Below are positions 1-12,530 of a DNA stretch of 64,000 nucleotides, piece by piece (within the stretch, counting starts at the first letter, position 1; each line of letters opens with the position of its first letter). This DNA comes from Pseudoscleropodium purum (taxonomy: Eukaryota; Streptophyta; Bryopsida; Hypnales; Brachytheciaceae). The position numbers were made by a program, and so were the translations under genes. Where the stretch lies: the NCBI GenBank assembly GCA_963969395.1, contig OZ017797.1:25296001-25360000 (forward strand). The letters are read 5' to 3'. The notes under the pieces are model-generated. The model saw only the letters and a program-made list of their open reading frames with translations, did not search any database and was not told the origin of the DNA.

Positions 1-3000
1 TCAATTTTGAATTATGATGTAAAAGATATGAGGAGTTTTATTCTGTAGGCAATAAAGATAGAAAAACATATAAAGTCATCTTTTGCTCTCAATTTTGAAA
101 ATTTCAAATAAAAATAAGAATAAAGGGGAATAATTTTTTAGTAGAACATTCTCACCATTAAAATTAAGAATTTTTCATTTTTTGTAAAATTTATTAGTAG
201 ATTTAGCTTTTCTATCATTTTGTACTACCTTCCACTTTACAATTTCTTAAAGATGAATATGAAAATATTTTTGTTTAAATTTTTTATATATTTTTTCAAA
301 ATATGTTTTAAATATTGATTAAAATGCACAAGTTATGGGATATACCTATATTTTTTTTAAATGTTGAGAGACCAAACTTCATCTTTTTAAGGGGTTAGAG
401 AAGCTTCTATTTTGAAGTTTAGGCACATTGAACTTGCAATTGGTAAGGATATTCATTCTTAAATTTTGGGGCAATGTACTTGAACAAATTAACCAAAGGA
501 TCCTATGGGTGAATTTCTTAAAATATATATATTGAAGAAAATTTTGACCTTGCTTGGAGATGAGTATTTTAAAGTAGTTTGGGCTTCTAAACATGTTGGT
601 CCTTTAAGGTTTAATACATGCATTTTTTTAAATGAACGAATCCTTGATATAATATATATTTTGATTTATGTTCATTTTTCTTTGTTTAAATGCCATTTTA
701 CATTAGATTTTTTTTAAATCATAGAATATTTTTTGAATGTTTAATATAATATGATTTTTATATTAAAAAAATATTATAGTAATAAACATCATGGCATGAT
801 TGGTGTACTTTTTTAGTTTAACTTAAGTGAAATTCAATAGAAAAAGTTTAAAATAGTATTTTGAAAGTGTTTAAGATGGAACAATTGGGCTAAAAAATAT
901 TACAATTTTAACCCCCAAAGTCCCAAGAGTCTCCTTGGGGGACTTTTGAAGGTTTGGGTGGTACTTATGATCTCAATATTTGATAGGTTTTTTTGAAAAC
1001 TTTTGTCAAAGATAGGAAAACTTATTAGTTTTTTTAGGAATTTAATTTTTATTTCAATCGGTATCTAAGAGCAAAAATTATGCCACAAGAAGCCCAAAAT
1101 AGGCAAAAGTATGCAACAAAAACATCCAAAAGAATTTAGATAATTTAAAAAAATTCTCTTGAAGCTTATATTTTTGTCTATGTAGAAAGATTAGATTCAT
1201 TCTACTTAGATAAGTGATGTAAAAGTTATGAAGCTTTTTATTTTGCAAGCAATCTAAGCAAATTTCTTGTGAAAATAATGTATTGGATCTATTTATAAAC
1301 TCAATTTTAATAATTTTCCAAAAATCAAAATTGCACAAGGTTTAATTTGCTTTTTAAAACAATCTCACCATTGGAATTAGTGAGTTTCAATACCATCTTA
1401 AAGCTATCATCAATTTAGTTTTTCCTTCTATTTCATACCTACTTTGGCTTAATTATTTTTTACAAAATGAAAATCAAAGGAAAGGTTGAATTTATTTTCC
1501 AAAATCTCAATTCAATTCTTCAACATAGAAAAGTTTTAATTTACAATCAGTAGCACAAAAAAATTTTAATTAAGAGGATTCAAAACCTTATATTCAAATT
1601 AGGCTAGGAGCAAAAATACTTGTTTCTTCACTTTAAACACTTATATCTTGTGATTGATATAGTTAAAATTTTAAAAATTTCTTCTACAAATTTTCATGCT
1701 AGATAAGTGTAGTGCAAGATCTAATAATAGGATATGCAAAAGAAAAAAAATGTTAAAATTTTTTGTTGTTTGCATTGAAAATGACAATTTTGAGTGTTTT
1801 TTTACAGAAAAATGGCCTCAGGACTTGAAGAGTTAACAATTTCTGAAAATTTTAAGATGGAATGAAAACAAAATTACAAAAGCTCCATTTTCCTAGTTGA
1901 GCTCAACAACATTTAAAATCAAAGAATTATGTGAATAATCAATGTTGACTTTGAAAATGCCCCTCAACTCGCAATTGAGTCTTTGAGGTGTTTAAACAAT
2001 CCATATTTATCACTTCAAGCATAAAATCCCCTATTTGTTAATTTACAGTGCCTTTTCTATCTTCTCAAATGAATTTTTCAAGTTTGAAACGTCACTATTT
2101 GATATCAATCAAGACATGTATTGAATTTTTATGTCGCTAGAATCAAGACACATTTGGATTTCAATTTTTACCACGCCATATACGGCTCCATTGCATTTTG
2201 ACCCAAAGAGTTTAAAAAAGTGCTCACTTTGGGATTCATGTTTTTTTATGGGATAATGAAGGCAACATATAATTTCACTATTTGCATTCTTGTAAAAAAC
2301 ATTAAAATAATTGGAATTCACTTTTTTTTCTATTTTTTTTCTACTTTTATTCCTACTTCTCCTATTGCATGATCCTTGGATCAAAATACTTTTTAGTTCA
2401 AAATTAACCTCTACAATCCTAAGGCCATTTTTCCATCAAAAAAATAAATTCAAAGTTGTGATTTTCAAAGCAAAACAACAAAAAATTTAAAAATTTGTTT
2501 GTTTTGCATATCCAATTCTAGGATCTTGTACTAGACTAGTATAAAAATTTGTGGAAGAAATTTCATAAGATCATATCAATATCAAGATATAAGCATTTGA
2601 AGTGAAGAAAATGAGTTTTTTGGTAGCCTAACTAGATTATAGGCCTTTAATCCTCTTCATTTAAAGTTTTTATATCACATATTATGAATTTTGATTTCTT
2701 TATGTTAAAGAATTGAGTTGAGAGTTTAGAATATAAAAATCACTCTTTAATTTTCATTCTAAGAAAACTCTTAAAATCAAAGTAGGTATGAAATAGGAGA
2801 AGAAACAAAATTGTTGATAGCTCTAAGATGGAATTTAAAATCACTAATTCCAAGTTGCTCTTGTTTCTCTCATTTGTGTAAATTGTCAAAATATTTTAAT
2901 CCAAAAGCTCTTGGATATATTACTATTCATCTAGGCTTTCAAGGTCTATGCTATCCTATTTAAGGATCAAAAATGTTGAAAACAAAATTCAATAGCAAAC

Positions 3001-4640
3001 AACGAGAAGAAAAAAGAAATACCCTAAATTCAAGCTCAACAAAGAAATGGGAAGGGCCTACATGATGGTCAATTCAAGTAGTTTTTTTAAGGAAATGGCC
3101 TAAATTTTTTTCCTCTTAGTATTTGTGATAAGAAATATTTTGTTTTGGGGCACAAATAATCTTAGGCCAAGCCCTAATTCCTATGGAAAGGTGACAATAC
3201 TCTTAGTTGGTATCCATTTGAAGTATTGAATGTTGATAGAAAACAAACTCTAAATATGTCCATATGAGACTTTCACAATAAAATTGTTTTCAATTACTAT
3301 AGTAAATGACTAGTGTTTATTCTTGGTTTATATTAAACATTTTGCAATTACTAAAACATATAAAAAAAATACAAATATATATAATAAAATTTTAGTTGCA
3401 TTTCAAAAGTATAGCCAATTTTGTAAAATTGAGACAAATGCATATTTTGAGACTTCCACCCTGCTATTGCAAACCTCCATTCTAATGAATTAAAGGTTTA
3501 TAAATGTTTTAATATATTAAAATCTCAATTTATTGAATCATCTCTATCATTGAACACTTGTTATCTTCTAAATGTAGGTCAAAGATAACATGAGACTTTA
3601 GATTGTCCTTACTAAGTGATGTATGGGGATCACTAATAGTTTATGTAAAGTGAGGCACTTCTTTTTCTGAAATTGCTTGTTCAAAAACAATTCCAAACCA
3701 AACGCAACTAGTATTCCTTTCGTTCAATGAAGACATTAATTTTAACCATTTTTGAGGTGGTGGTGGGGGAATAGAACTTGATCTCCCTATTTTGTGAGTG
3801 ACTAGAGATGGTTGAATTAACCTTTTTTTAAATCAAAACCCAAACAATCAAACTAAAACAATGTTTTTAGGTGTAATAAATGCAATTTTTATTCTATGGA
3901 TAAGAGTCTATTTATGTGAATTATTTGTATGTAAATGTGTTCTTTTAAGATATCTACAAATAAATTGCTTTAGTAATTGGATTCTCTAATGGAGAACTTA
4001 CATGCTTTGAATCCTTTATTAGTAGTTAGACTTAGATAGCCCTTTTGCATGAAGAACAAAATAGTCCATATTATAATTTCTCTACACAAATTACAAATTT
4101 CTTTTAACAATAGGGTTGAGTAAGATGAACTTCATATAATAAAAAAATCAAGATGCTAATGATATATTTCACAGTATCTCTTTTGGAATTATGAATATAT
4201 CTAAAATGAAATTGATAAAATCAAGTTTTGACACATTAATATCAATTCAAAATAAAAAGAAAGAAGAAAAATTGGTAAAACTAAAGTAGAAACACCTAAA
4301 AGAAACATTCTCTAGATCTCCAACACCTAAAAAATGGCCTTGTATGAACACTTCCAAAATTTAAAATCACAGCAACTTTTTAAATGTAACCTATGAGAAG
4401 TGAGGAAAATTTTGAAGCAACCAATGAGAGTTGAAACATTTCATGCTTAAAGGGTGTGTATTCACGGCAAGTCTAGTATTAAATATTAATTATTCCATAT
4501 TTTCAATTTTGAGAATTTGTAAAATATTATTGGAGTGTCAAAAAATTTATGAAATCACTCAAGTTGCATTTCTATAAATTTTACTAATAGTGTCATCAAA
4601 TTTATTTAGTCATTTGACCTTCGAGATAGCCAGACCATAA
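1..4640. other. AT-rich intergenic DNA with decayed repeats
   Basis: No gene is recognisable on either strand; open frames are short and of low complexity. The interval carries members of a dispersed repeat family that recurs at about 1-330, 1070-1860, inverted at 2395-2862, and again at 7480-8140. Shared words include a run like 'ctcaattttaa', 'caccattggaattagtga' and 'ttctatttcatacctac'. It is probably old transposon debris. Confidence 0.6.
1363..2862. repeat. Large imperfect inverted repeat (arms ~470-500 bp)
   Basis: The left arm (about 1363-1860) and the reverse complement of the right arm (about 2395-2862) align along their whole length. Both contain the order 'ggaattagtga', 'cttctatttcatacctacttt', 'ttcttcacttyaaa..cttatatcttg', 'ggatatgcaaaa', 'tttgttgttttgc' and 'aaaaatggcct'. 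Identity looks like roughly 70-80% by eye. The spacer of about 530 bp holds no recognisable coding sequence. It could be a foldback element or two insertions of one repeat in opposite orientation. No target-site duplication was found. Confidence 0.6.
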
Positions 4641-5007
4641 AAAAAGTTAATTGTGGATGTTTCTACCTTTACCGCCCACATTGAACCAAAGTCTATTTGT
4701 CTATTCCCCCTTTCAAGCGAATTTCAAGCGAAGGAGTACCGATACCGAGTTCCAAACTTCCTATGTGGGTGGGCTTACGTGCTCCACCGGTAAGGTCAGA
4801 GTTCATTTGGTTTCTTTCCCTCACGGCCGGGGCCGGGGCCGGTTTCCACCGGGACCGCAATACCGCGCATCGTCGTCTGGCTCGCCCCAAAACCCTAGCC
4901 CTGCGTGGAGCTCGTTCTTTTCGCAGCACCAGGGATTGCCTGTCATCTGCTCTCGCTCTCTAGCGCCATCCCTCGCTTCGCGCGTATTCCAGCTCCGTTT
5001 CGCCACC
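4641..5007 (+). promoter_or_regulatory. RPS17-A promoter and 5' leader (site II, telo box)
   Basis: Base composition switches here from AT-rich to GC-rich. A site II element (TGGGCT) lies at 4770-4775 and a telo box (AAACCCTA) at 4890-4897, about 110 bp before the start codon. This pairing is known from plant genes for ribosomal and other translation components. The leader from about 4900 is rich in C and T and ends in a good start context (gccaccATG). The region 4849-5010 is homologous to the region upstream of copy B, where the telo box is disrupted by one base. The transcription start is not visible. Confidence 0.65.
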
Positions 5008-6119
5008 ATGGTACGTTTTGTCTGTCGCGCCCCTTCTCTGCTGTCGCTGTGTTTTCTTTGGCGACTGCACTGAGTTGATTGACTTTGCCGCAGCAAGATA
5101 TTTTCTCATTTTAGGGTTTGATGAGCGGGTGGAGAGTCCGGAGTGTTGTGCGTGCGTTAGTTGGCGGTTACTGGTAGCAGAAGGTTTGGGAGGAGATTCG
5201 GTGGTCGATTCCGGGTCGGAGGTGTGCGGCCTTGATTTTAGGGTTTTCCTCTCGGAGGTGACGCAATCATGTCGTCGCGAATGAGAAGAGGGAATGAGGA
5301 CGTTTGGCTCGTGCCTGTTCTGTCTGAATTGCCCTGTTTTATCCTTTGTGTCATTCGCGGAGGCTTATCGCGGGCAGTGCACTCCAGTCTCTGGTCTCAC
5401 TCACTGATTGCGGTTGGATTGCTCAAGAATCTCCTGCGAATTAGGTCATTTTTCGAATTGTTGAGTCATAAGCGCCGGGGTAATGGCACCATGGTGACGA
5501 ATCGAGGATGAGGGAGTCGGTTCTCTGGGACGAGTGACTGGCTTGGTGCGCCAGGGATTGCCGAGGTCGTGAAATGTTCATCGTTCTTTCTGACCTGTGT
5601 GGACTCCGGAACGTGGTCAATTGGTTGTAGAGAGCGTTTCTGACTGTTTTTTTTTGCGTTGTGACTAATTAACAGGGTCGCGTGAGGACGAAAACCGTGA
5701 AGAAGGCGTCCCGTGTGATGATCGAGCGGTACTACTCTCGCATGACACTCGACTTCCAGACGAACAAGAAGATCGCGGAGGAGGTGGCGATCATCCCTTC
5801 GAAGCGTCTGCGCAACAAGATCGCGGGGTTCGCCACACATCTGATGAAGCGCATCCAGCGGGGTCCTGTGCGCGGGATTTCTCTGAAGTTGCAGGAGGAG
5901 GAGCGCGAGCGTCGCATGGACTTCGTTCCGGAGGAGTCGGCCATCAAGACGGACGTGATCGAGGTGGATCGCGAGACGATCCAGTTGTTGGCTCACTTGA
6001 ACATGCCGCAGTTGGCAGGCGTGGTGCAGCAGGCGGCCCCTGCGTCGGGAGGCGGCTTCTTCAAGCCCCAGGGGGGAGGAGGTTTCCAGGGCAACAGGGA
6101 CAGGAACCAGCGGAACTAG
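5008..6119 (+). CDS. RPS17: 40S ribosomal protein eS17 (RPS17), copy A
   Basis: This encodes eS17, a structural protein of the 40S ribosomal subunit. The gene has two exons. Exon 1 is only the start codon, 5008-5010. The intron is 5011-5675 (665 bp, GTACGT...AACAG). Exon 2 is 5676-6119. The product is 148 residues and begins [14 protein letters not shown], the family N-terminus. Conserved segments such as [19 protein letters not shown] and [17 protein letters not shown] follow, and the C-terminal tail is rich in Gly, Gln and Asn. An intron directly after the ATG is common in ribosomal protein genes. The protein is identical to copy B; exon 2 differs by only two synonymous bases. The exon is GC-rich, unlike its surroundings. 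Confidence 0.96.
5111..5247 (+). promoter_or_regulatory. Conserved TTAGGGTTT motifs in the RPS17 intron
   Basis: Reverse-orientation telo-box words occur in the first part of the intron at 5111-5119 and 5238-5247. Copy B has two matching words at the same relative places (on the + strand AAACCCTAA at 26922-26930 and 26806-26814). Their retention in otherwise diverged introns suggests intronic regulation, although this is inference. Nothing else in this stretch was recognised. Confidence 0.4.
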
Positions 6120-6285
6120 AGTGTTGGGCCTTCCTTTTGGCCGTGAGGATTGAGACCATGCAGCGTGACCCGTCTGCTGGAACCAGGTTTAGTGCAGTGA
6201 TTATATATATTTCGTCAACATGATTGAGCATTATTTTATGTGCAGACAGAGATTTCCTGTGTACTCGCTTGTGTGCTCGTCTGAT
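5630..6285 (+). repeat. Near-identical block shared with RPS17-B
   Basis: From 44-46 bases before exon 2, through all of exon 2, to about 166 bases past the stop codon, this block matches the complement of 25552-26207. Exon 2 shows two substitutions (ACA/ACG and GAG/GAA, both silent). The intron end shows a small indel in a T run, and the 3' UTR shows a two-base indel. Outside both edges similarity falls abruptly to patchy homology. This is the pattern of a gene conversion tract. Confidence 0.85.
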
Positions 6286-6289
6286 ATTT

Positions 6290-9200
6290 TGGTGCCCAGA
6301 GCTATGTCAGTGTTTGCGAAATTATTGGCATTCTTTGTGCTAGTTTGTTTCGGCTTTAGGTTAGTGTTTGGGATCTGTGGTTGGGTTTGGGGGTTAGTTT
6401 GATCGGAAGTTGTTAGGCGTTGTCCCCATTTTTCATGATCTCTTTACTTGGAACGATCATTGTTTAGTGCATTTTAGGAATCACGCGTCCTAACGTGGAG
6501 AATTGTGTGTAGCCGTATTTTGTACATGTGTTAATACTCATAGGTGCAGTGGTGTACGCTGGCTTGTCTGATGCTTCAAACTTCATGCTCTGTGTGTCGT
6601 CTTTTCCACTTTCTGCTGTAATCGCCACTGGTATATCTTGATATCATATGGAACTAAATTGTTGTAATAGCTTTAGGTTTGGGCATTGCTTTGATACTTC
6701 ATTTGGTAATCATGTCCTGGTTAGCAATGAATCTGGATTTTGACAAGTTTAGGGTTTTAAAGTGAATGTATTTTCGGGGAAATGGAAGGTAATTTTAGTG
6801 GCAAAGTATGTCTAAGCTGGGAGCTTGGGCACTGCACCGCTGGAAGGCACAACACTGCAAGACGATTGAGCAATTTTTTAATGTTGTCCTATTCGTTGGC
6901 TCTGTACTTAACTGGAGGAGGCCTGTCATCAATGGAAGCTATTACTAGAAAGTTTGAGTAAGGGGAGCAACCCTAAATGCGCCACTGACCTGAAACCGCC
7001 TAAAACTGCCGTCGTCACTCTGGGTACATCTTGAAAATCAATATCTACCCATGTAGAAGAAAGATTTAGAAACTCTACCAATAAAGACTTGGATTCTTTA
7101 TAACTTTTGCATAAGGTATCCAAATGTCACAATTTTTTGGTTCTTTGGAACCTTCTTTTACTTGCCAACGAGAAAGTATAAAAATTTGACTAGTCTAATA
7201 ATAGGAATTAGACATAGTAGGAAAAAGTGACAATTTTGGAGGTGTCTAAAGGATTAAGGTGCCTTTTTTTGGCAACATAACTTTTGTGGGTAGGTGCATG
7301 TGAGTGGAGATTTCTATAATTTAAGCCCAAATTTTAATAGAAAATGTGGATGAGGAATATCTTTCATGTGCACTAAATTTCAAGACATTTGGAAATATGA
7401 GTCAAAAGTTATGGCCTTATATGTAGTTTGTTTCTCAACTTGGGTAGTTTGGGTAGATTTGAAAAAATCACTTTTTTCAAAAATAAAAATTTGAAATGAA
7501 TTTTCTAGATTTATATTTACACAGAAAGCTTTGGATCATTCCATTTTGAGCAATGAGTCAAAAGTTATGAGATGTTTTAGTTTGTGGATCCTCTACTCTA
7601 AAATAGACTTTGAAGTTCTTTATTGAACTCAATTTTAAATATTTTTGGAAAAAAATAAAAATATTAGGTAAAGATTGTTTATTACAACATTACGACGATT
7701 GGGATTGGCATTCTTCAATTTTATAAGTAAATTATTAACAATTTAGTCTTTTGATTCCTTCTCTATTTCTTTCTACTTACTATTTTTTTCCTATATGTTG
7801 TACCATTCCAAATGATTTGAAATTTTGCAAGCATGTAGCCAACTTGCCTTGAAGAATGAATCCAAAGAGTTGCAATCATTTTGAACATTTTTTCATACAA
7901 ATGTGACCTTGTGAAGTGTAGCTGCTTGGTTTTTCACAAGGTCAAAAAAAGGCTTTTTATCAATTGAAACATTAATATCTTGCAATCTACATGGTGGAAA
8001 TTTCTGAGATTTTTTCTACATCTTCTCGGATTATCATAATATAAGATCCTACAGTTGAATGTGTACAAATTTTTTTTTAAATGTTTTTGGTACTTGTTTT
8101 GAAAATGGCAGTTTTGGAGTGTGCGCATTATTCTATAGACAATTTCATCTAGAAGTGTTCAAAAAATCATTTGAATGTGGTTCCTATAGAAATTTGTAAC
8201 ATGTTTTGTTGCAATTGGAAGAGGCTTGTAGCTTCTATAGGCATTGATTTGTTGGATAGAATCTTGGTTCTTTAGGGTTGGTTTTGTAATATGGTTGGAA
8301 ATAAATGTGGTTACTTTCAATAAAATTGTACATATTATAAATATATCTACTTATGATGTTGAATATTCAAGATATTATATTATATTTCAAAGACCAAAAA
8401 GTGACTTCTCTAAGTATTATAGTGTGAGACTTTTGTGAAGTAATTGACTTTCTAGATAAAGAAATTTGAATAAAACTCTAATTGTCCATTGAACTTAAAA
8501 ATATATTTAAATTTGTAAAATTCCTTAAAAAAAAAACATAAAAGTCTTTTTTTTTTCTAAACTTTAGAACATTTCTAATTAGTTTTCTAGTCATATCAAA
8601 TTTTAAGGCAAAATGTGTCAAAAATGTAATTTCACTAAAGGGACGAAAATTCCATTTTATATATTTTCTATGAATTTGAAACACAATACGGTAATGAGCC
8701 AAATTTGGAATAATAAATACATTAGTGTTGCTTATGAGTAGAGGTAAGATTTTTTTTTTTTTTCTAATTTTCATACACAATTCCCAATTTTTTGTAAAAT
8801 ATAGTTTTATACAATGTCATGTTCACCTTTAGAATTTGATGAAAAGACTTTATTTAGTTTCAAGAAAATATGCACTTTTGTTAATGTTTGAATTTTGGAT
8901 CAAATTCTTTGTTCATTAAAATAATCCTAATTCACTAATACTAATATATCTAAGTTTGAAATAGAGATATGCATATTTACTGATTGAATTAGAAGTTATT
9001 TTAAGAAATGGAGAGAACATTTGATTTCATGATATTTAGCTTTACTATGTGAAAAGACCAAAATATAAAGCACTCTCATATTTGAACTTTATAATCTCCA
9101 AATTCCTTTAGAGTTAGAGATAACTTCTTTAAGTTTATTTCCGAGAATGTAACTTCGAGATCCTTCAATCATTTATTTAAATTTTCATACTATGCTTGAC

Positions 9201-10913
9201 TATCAGAATTAACATTTTATTCTAAATATTGAATTAAATTTGGAAAATCAAATATAACAAATGCTAGAAATAGGAGTATTCCTTCAAAATCTATATGTAT
9301 TTTATATATTTTTTAATTTGAAGATATAAATTTTCTAGAGTTTCGACATTTTTTTTAGAATTACATTTTGTCAATCTTAATAGCTTGAACATGGTACTAG
9401 TCTTTTTTGGAAAAATAATTCTCCAATTATATCAAAATTCAAATTATTTTAAAATAAATACAATAGAATGTTTGGAATTTAGTCCAAAATACTAAATTCT
9501 ATGACGTGAGATCAAATTTTAATTTTTGTAATCTTGTGGAAGTGAGAATCTACAATGGGGGTAGAAAGAGTATTTGTGAACTATAACACTCTTTGGCCAA
9601 AGTTTTAGTCATTGACTAAACTCTTAAAATAACACAATTGGGTAATTGTTGTAGTGATAACTTATATGGACTCAATTAAGCCCAAATAGGATTGACAATG
9701 GTATAGAAAGTAACCTTACATTGTTTACAATGAGATGCTATAATTTTTTGCTTTGATTGACCGCACATGGCAAGGTTTTATTTTTCAAAATATTTAATTG
9801 ACCAATACTAATTGGAAAAATCTTCAATTTGTCATTCTATTGCTAAGTTCTTTGACAATTGAATCTATAGCTTGGTATCTTTTTGTGTCATACTTGCTAG
9901 TCATCTTACTTGTAATCACTAGCCAAGACGATTCTATATAAAATTGCTCTTTTCAAGGTATTTCTTCACAATTGAAAGGTTTTCAACAAACTATTTATTA
10001 TTCTAGGACAATGAAAACAATATTTCTATAAAAATGTTTTAGAACACTTTTGGAAAGGACAGACCTAAATTTGAAGAGCAAGTTTGGTTTTGAGGTTTTA
10101 AAAAAGTCTCAAAAAAATTTTAACACTTCAAGAGAGCTTAGATACTTAGAGGAAGGAAGTTGGAGGTGCCAAAAATATAGGATTTGTTATTTTACTTTTC
10201 ATTTACAATTGTAAGATTTGTACATACTTTCAATGATTTCTTTGTTGTTGTTAATGTCAGGAAGAATCACAACATCATTATTAGTAAGACAAATTTTTTC
10301 AAAGGCACTTTACCACTATTTATAAATATTATTTTTAAGTATTTTAAATTGGAAAAAAAATTCATTAATGTAGATAATCAAATTCAGTGATTAGTAACAA
10401 TACAAAAATGTTGAAATGATAAATAAATAATCTATTAAGGAATTTTTCCATTTCATAACTTTTTAAATACTTTCTATGGACTTTCACCAATTGAGAAGAA
10501 TTTTGGAATTCTTTCTCATTTTCATTTAATATATTTATTACAAGGATAGACTTTCATCAAGTTCTAGGCTACAGATAATCTCAATTTTAGTTAGTCTAAA
10601 ATATACTTGAATTTAATATTTTTTTGTCTATACAAAATCACTCTCTTTTACTATCTTTGGTTGCTTAAAGTTGAACCAATTTCAAAGAACTTCTAATAAT
10701 TCATTGAAAACTCTCCAAAAGAATGTTTATACATTTCTATGAAATGTATCTCTTATAAAACATTTGGTATTTTTTCTTTGTAGTTTGTCATATACAATTC
10801 TATGATAGAATTGCACTTTCAACAACTTCATGCATGGGAGATAACCAACATAGGTCAAATTAGTGAACAATGACCCAAGTGACAACGATGGATTATTTTA
10901 CATTTTGAACCAA
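6290..10913. other. Gene-free AT-rich DNA
   Basis: Up to about 6700 the sequence resembles a diverged continuation of the RPS17 3' flank. After that it is AT-rich with no supported coding region. One member of the dispersed repeat of the first 3 kb lies at 7480-8140. Nothing else is recognisable. Confidence 0.5.
7480..8140 (+). repeat. Dispersed repeat, same orientation as the copy at 1070-1860
   Basis: Shared segments in the same order include 'gagtcaaaagttatga', 'actcaattttaaatattttt', the run around 'attggcattc..caatttagtc', 'ttaatatcttgcaat' and 'ttttgaaaatggcagttttg'. The match is imperfect and contains gaps. No ends or target-site duplication are visible, so the family type is unknown. 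Confidence 0.45.
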
Positions 10914-11021
10914 ATAATGGCCATGGAAAGTACCAATATAGCTTGTAGGATCGCTTGCTTGAGTTGCGGAGCAACGAGAGCAAATCCTACATGGTGCTTT
11001 GGCCCCCTCCATGGCCATTAT
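10914..11021. repeat. Short inverted repeat, perfect 14-bp arms
   Basis: The arm ATAATGGCCATGGA at 10914-10927 is the exact complement of 11008-11021. The pair encloses 80 bp. It may be a very small foldback relic. No target-site duplication is evident. Confidence 0.4.
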
Positions 11022-12269
11022 CATTTGTAACGACTACAAGGAAAATTGTCAACACATGGCGTGGTGCTATTTGCCAATTGTACAAAATGCTTCTTGTTTC
11101 AATAGGTGCCTATTGGGGTTGTGATAGTTTGTTGTGGTGGGGTGATCTTGACGTTTTGTGGTGCTTTACTTAAATTCCCTTAGCACTCATTCTTAGACTT
11201 TGATGAGATTACATCTTTTTTGCCTTTCTTGTTACTATGTTGTACTTGTTAAGAGTCACTTTTGTTTTCTTGACTTTGGTCCTTGCTTGGATTTTTTGTG
11301 CATTTTTTGTGTTGATTGTGAGCGATTTTTACATTTTAAGAATGTTTGATTGTTTTCAAATTTAGATTATGAGTCTAAGGAGGTCAAAACATTCTAGTAT
11401 AGGTTGCCAAACCTCTAGTATTCTTGCGGATTTTGCAAATGCATATACTTTGCTTTTGTTCAATTTGAACATCGAGAAGGACATTAGAACAAAATTGAAG
11501 TCTCTAGATGCCTGATACTTTTGGCTTGGAAATTAATTGTTTGGTATTTGGAAAGGCATAATTCCATTTATATAGTCAATTCGGGACATTTCCATCAAAA
11601 TTATCCACTAATGAGCTATGGGTGGTACAAGATGAGGTGGCGAGACAACACTCAAGCATAGCGTATGTGGCAATAGCCGTATTGTAAGTACGTGTACATT
11701 TGTTGTCCATGTTGGCAACTTACGACTTGTTTCAATGAGGACATCCAATTCTTTAATATACTTTGGTCACTATTATATTGTTGGCTGCAAGTACCATCTG
11801 GCTTTGGCTTGCGGTGTAGATAGGGTTTCTAGTTTTTGAGCTTGTTAGCCACTAACTTTAATAATTGTCCTAGCAAAGTACAATGCCATTAATGAACATG
11901 CACTTTTAGAGGGAATGTCAATGTAGAGATGCTCCCTAAGCCACATAGTACAAGCCATCTCTTGCCAAATGAGCTGGCCATATTTCTTGCCACAATCTAT
12001 AAGTTCATTAACTTTGAGGAATTTAGATTGGTTTTGGATATAAGGATTTGGATTTTGTTAGGATAGATGGTGTTTCAAGATGTCACTAATAGAGGAAAAA
12101 GTAGTTCCTATACATCATCTGTAGCTTTTGATAGTAGATTTGTACCTATTGTGAAAAAAGTGTTAGAATTGGTCACCAATTCTTTAAATTAGAGTTTCCA
12201 ACCTTGAGAGAATTTGGAGTCACCAACATGGATTTATGGTTGGATGACAATCTGTATCCAATAAACCGT
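11022..12269. other. No recognisable gene
   Basis: This stretch is less AT-rich than the DNA on its left and includes a 72-codon open frame at 10955-11173. No domain or family is recognisable. It may be decayed transposon sequence. Confidence 0.4.
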
Positions 12270-12530
12270 ATCCAACAAATCGCAACTACAAATCATACAC
12301 AAGTAAACAATGCTAATTGACAAAAATTAATGTTGAGTTTTTGGAGTTTGGGCAATGGTTCGTACTAGAGACTAGATTTGAATCAATTTGAAAGACCGTT
12401 TCCAATAAACTACAACTACAAATCATATATAGGTAAATAATGTCAATTGACAGAAATTAGCGTTGAGTTTCTGGAATTTGGACAATGGCTCATATTGGAG
12501 ACTAGATTTGAATCAATTTGAAACTCCCAC
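12270..12530. repeat. Tandem duplication, 130-bp unit, two copies
   Basis: The unit starting near 12270 repeats from about 12400. Shared words include 'caactacaaatcata' (12283 and 12413, exactly 130 apart) and 'gactagatttgaatcaattt'. The copies differ at many sites, so the duplication is old. Confidence 0.75.

Noticed and set aside
4651..5073. 140-codon + strand frame over the RPS17-A promoter
   Set aside because: It reads across the promoter elements and the start codon of RPS17-A in a different frame and into its intron.
5200..5225. tRNA-like T-arm word (ggtcgattccgggtcgg)
   Set aside because: No acceptor stem, D arm or anticodon arm could be fitted around it; it lies in the RPS17-A intron.
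5466..5996. 176-codon frame on the minus strand through RPS17-A
   Set aside because: It is antisense to exon 2 of eS17, arises from its GC-rich codons and has an equal partner opposite copy B. No family features.
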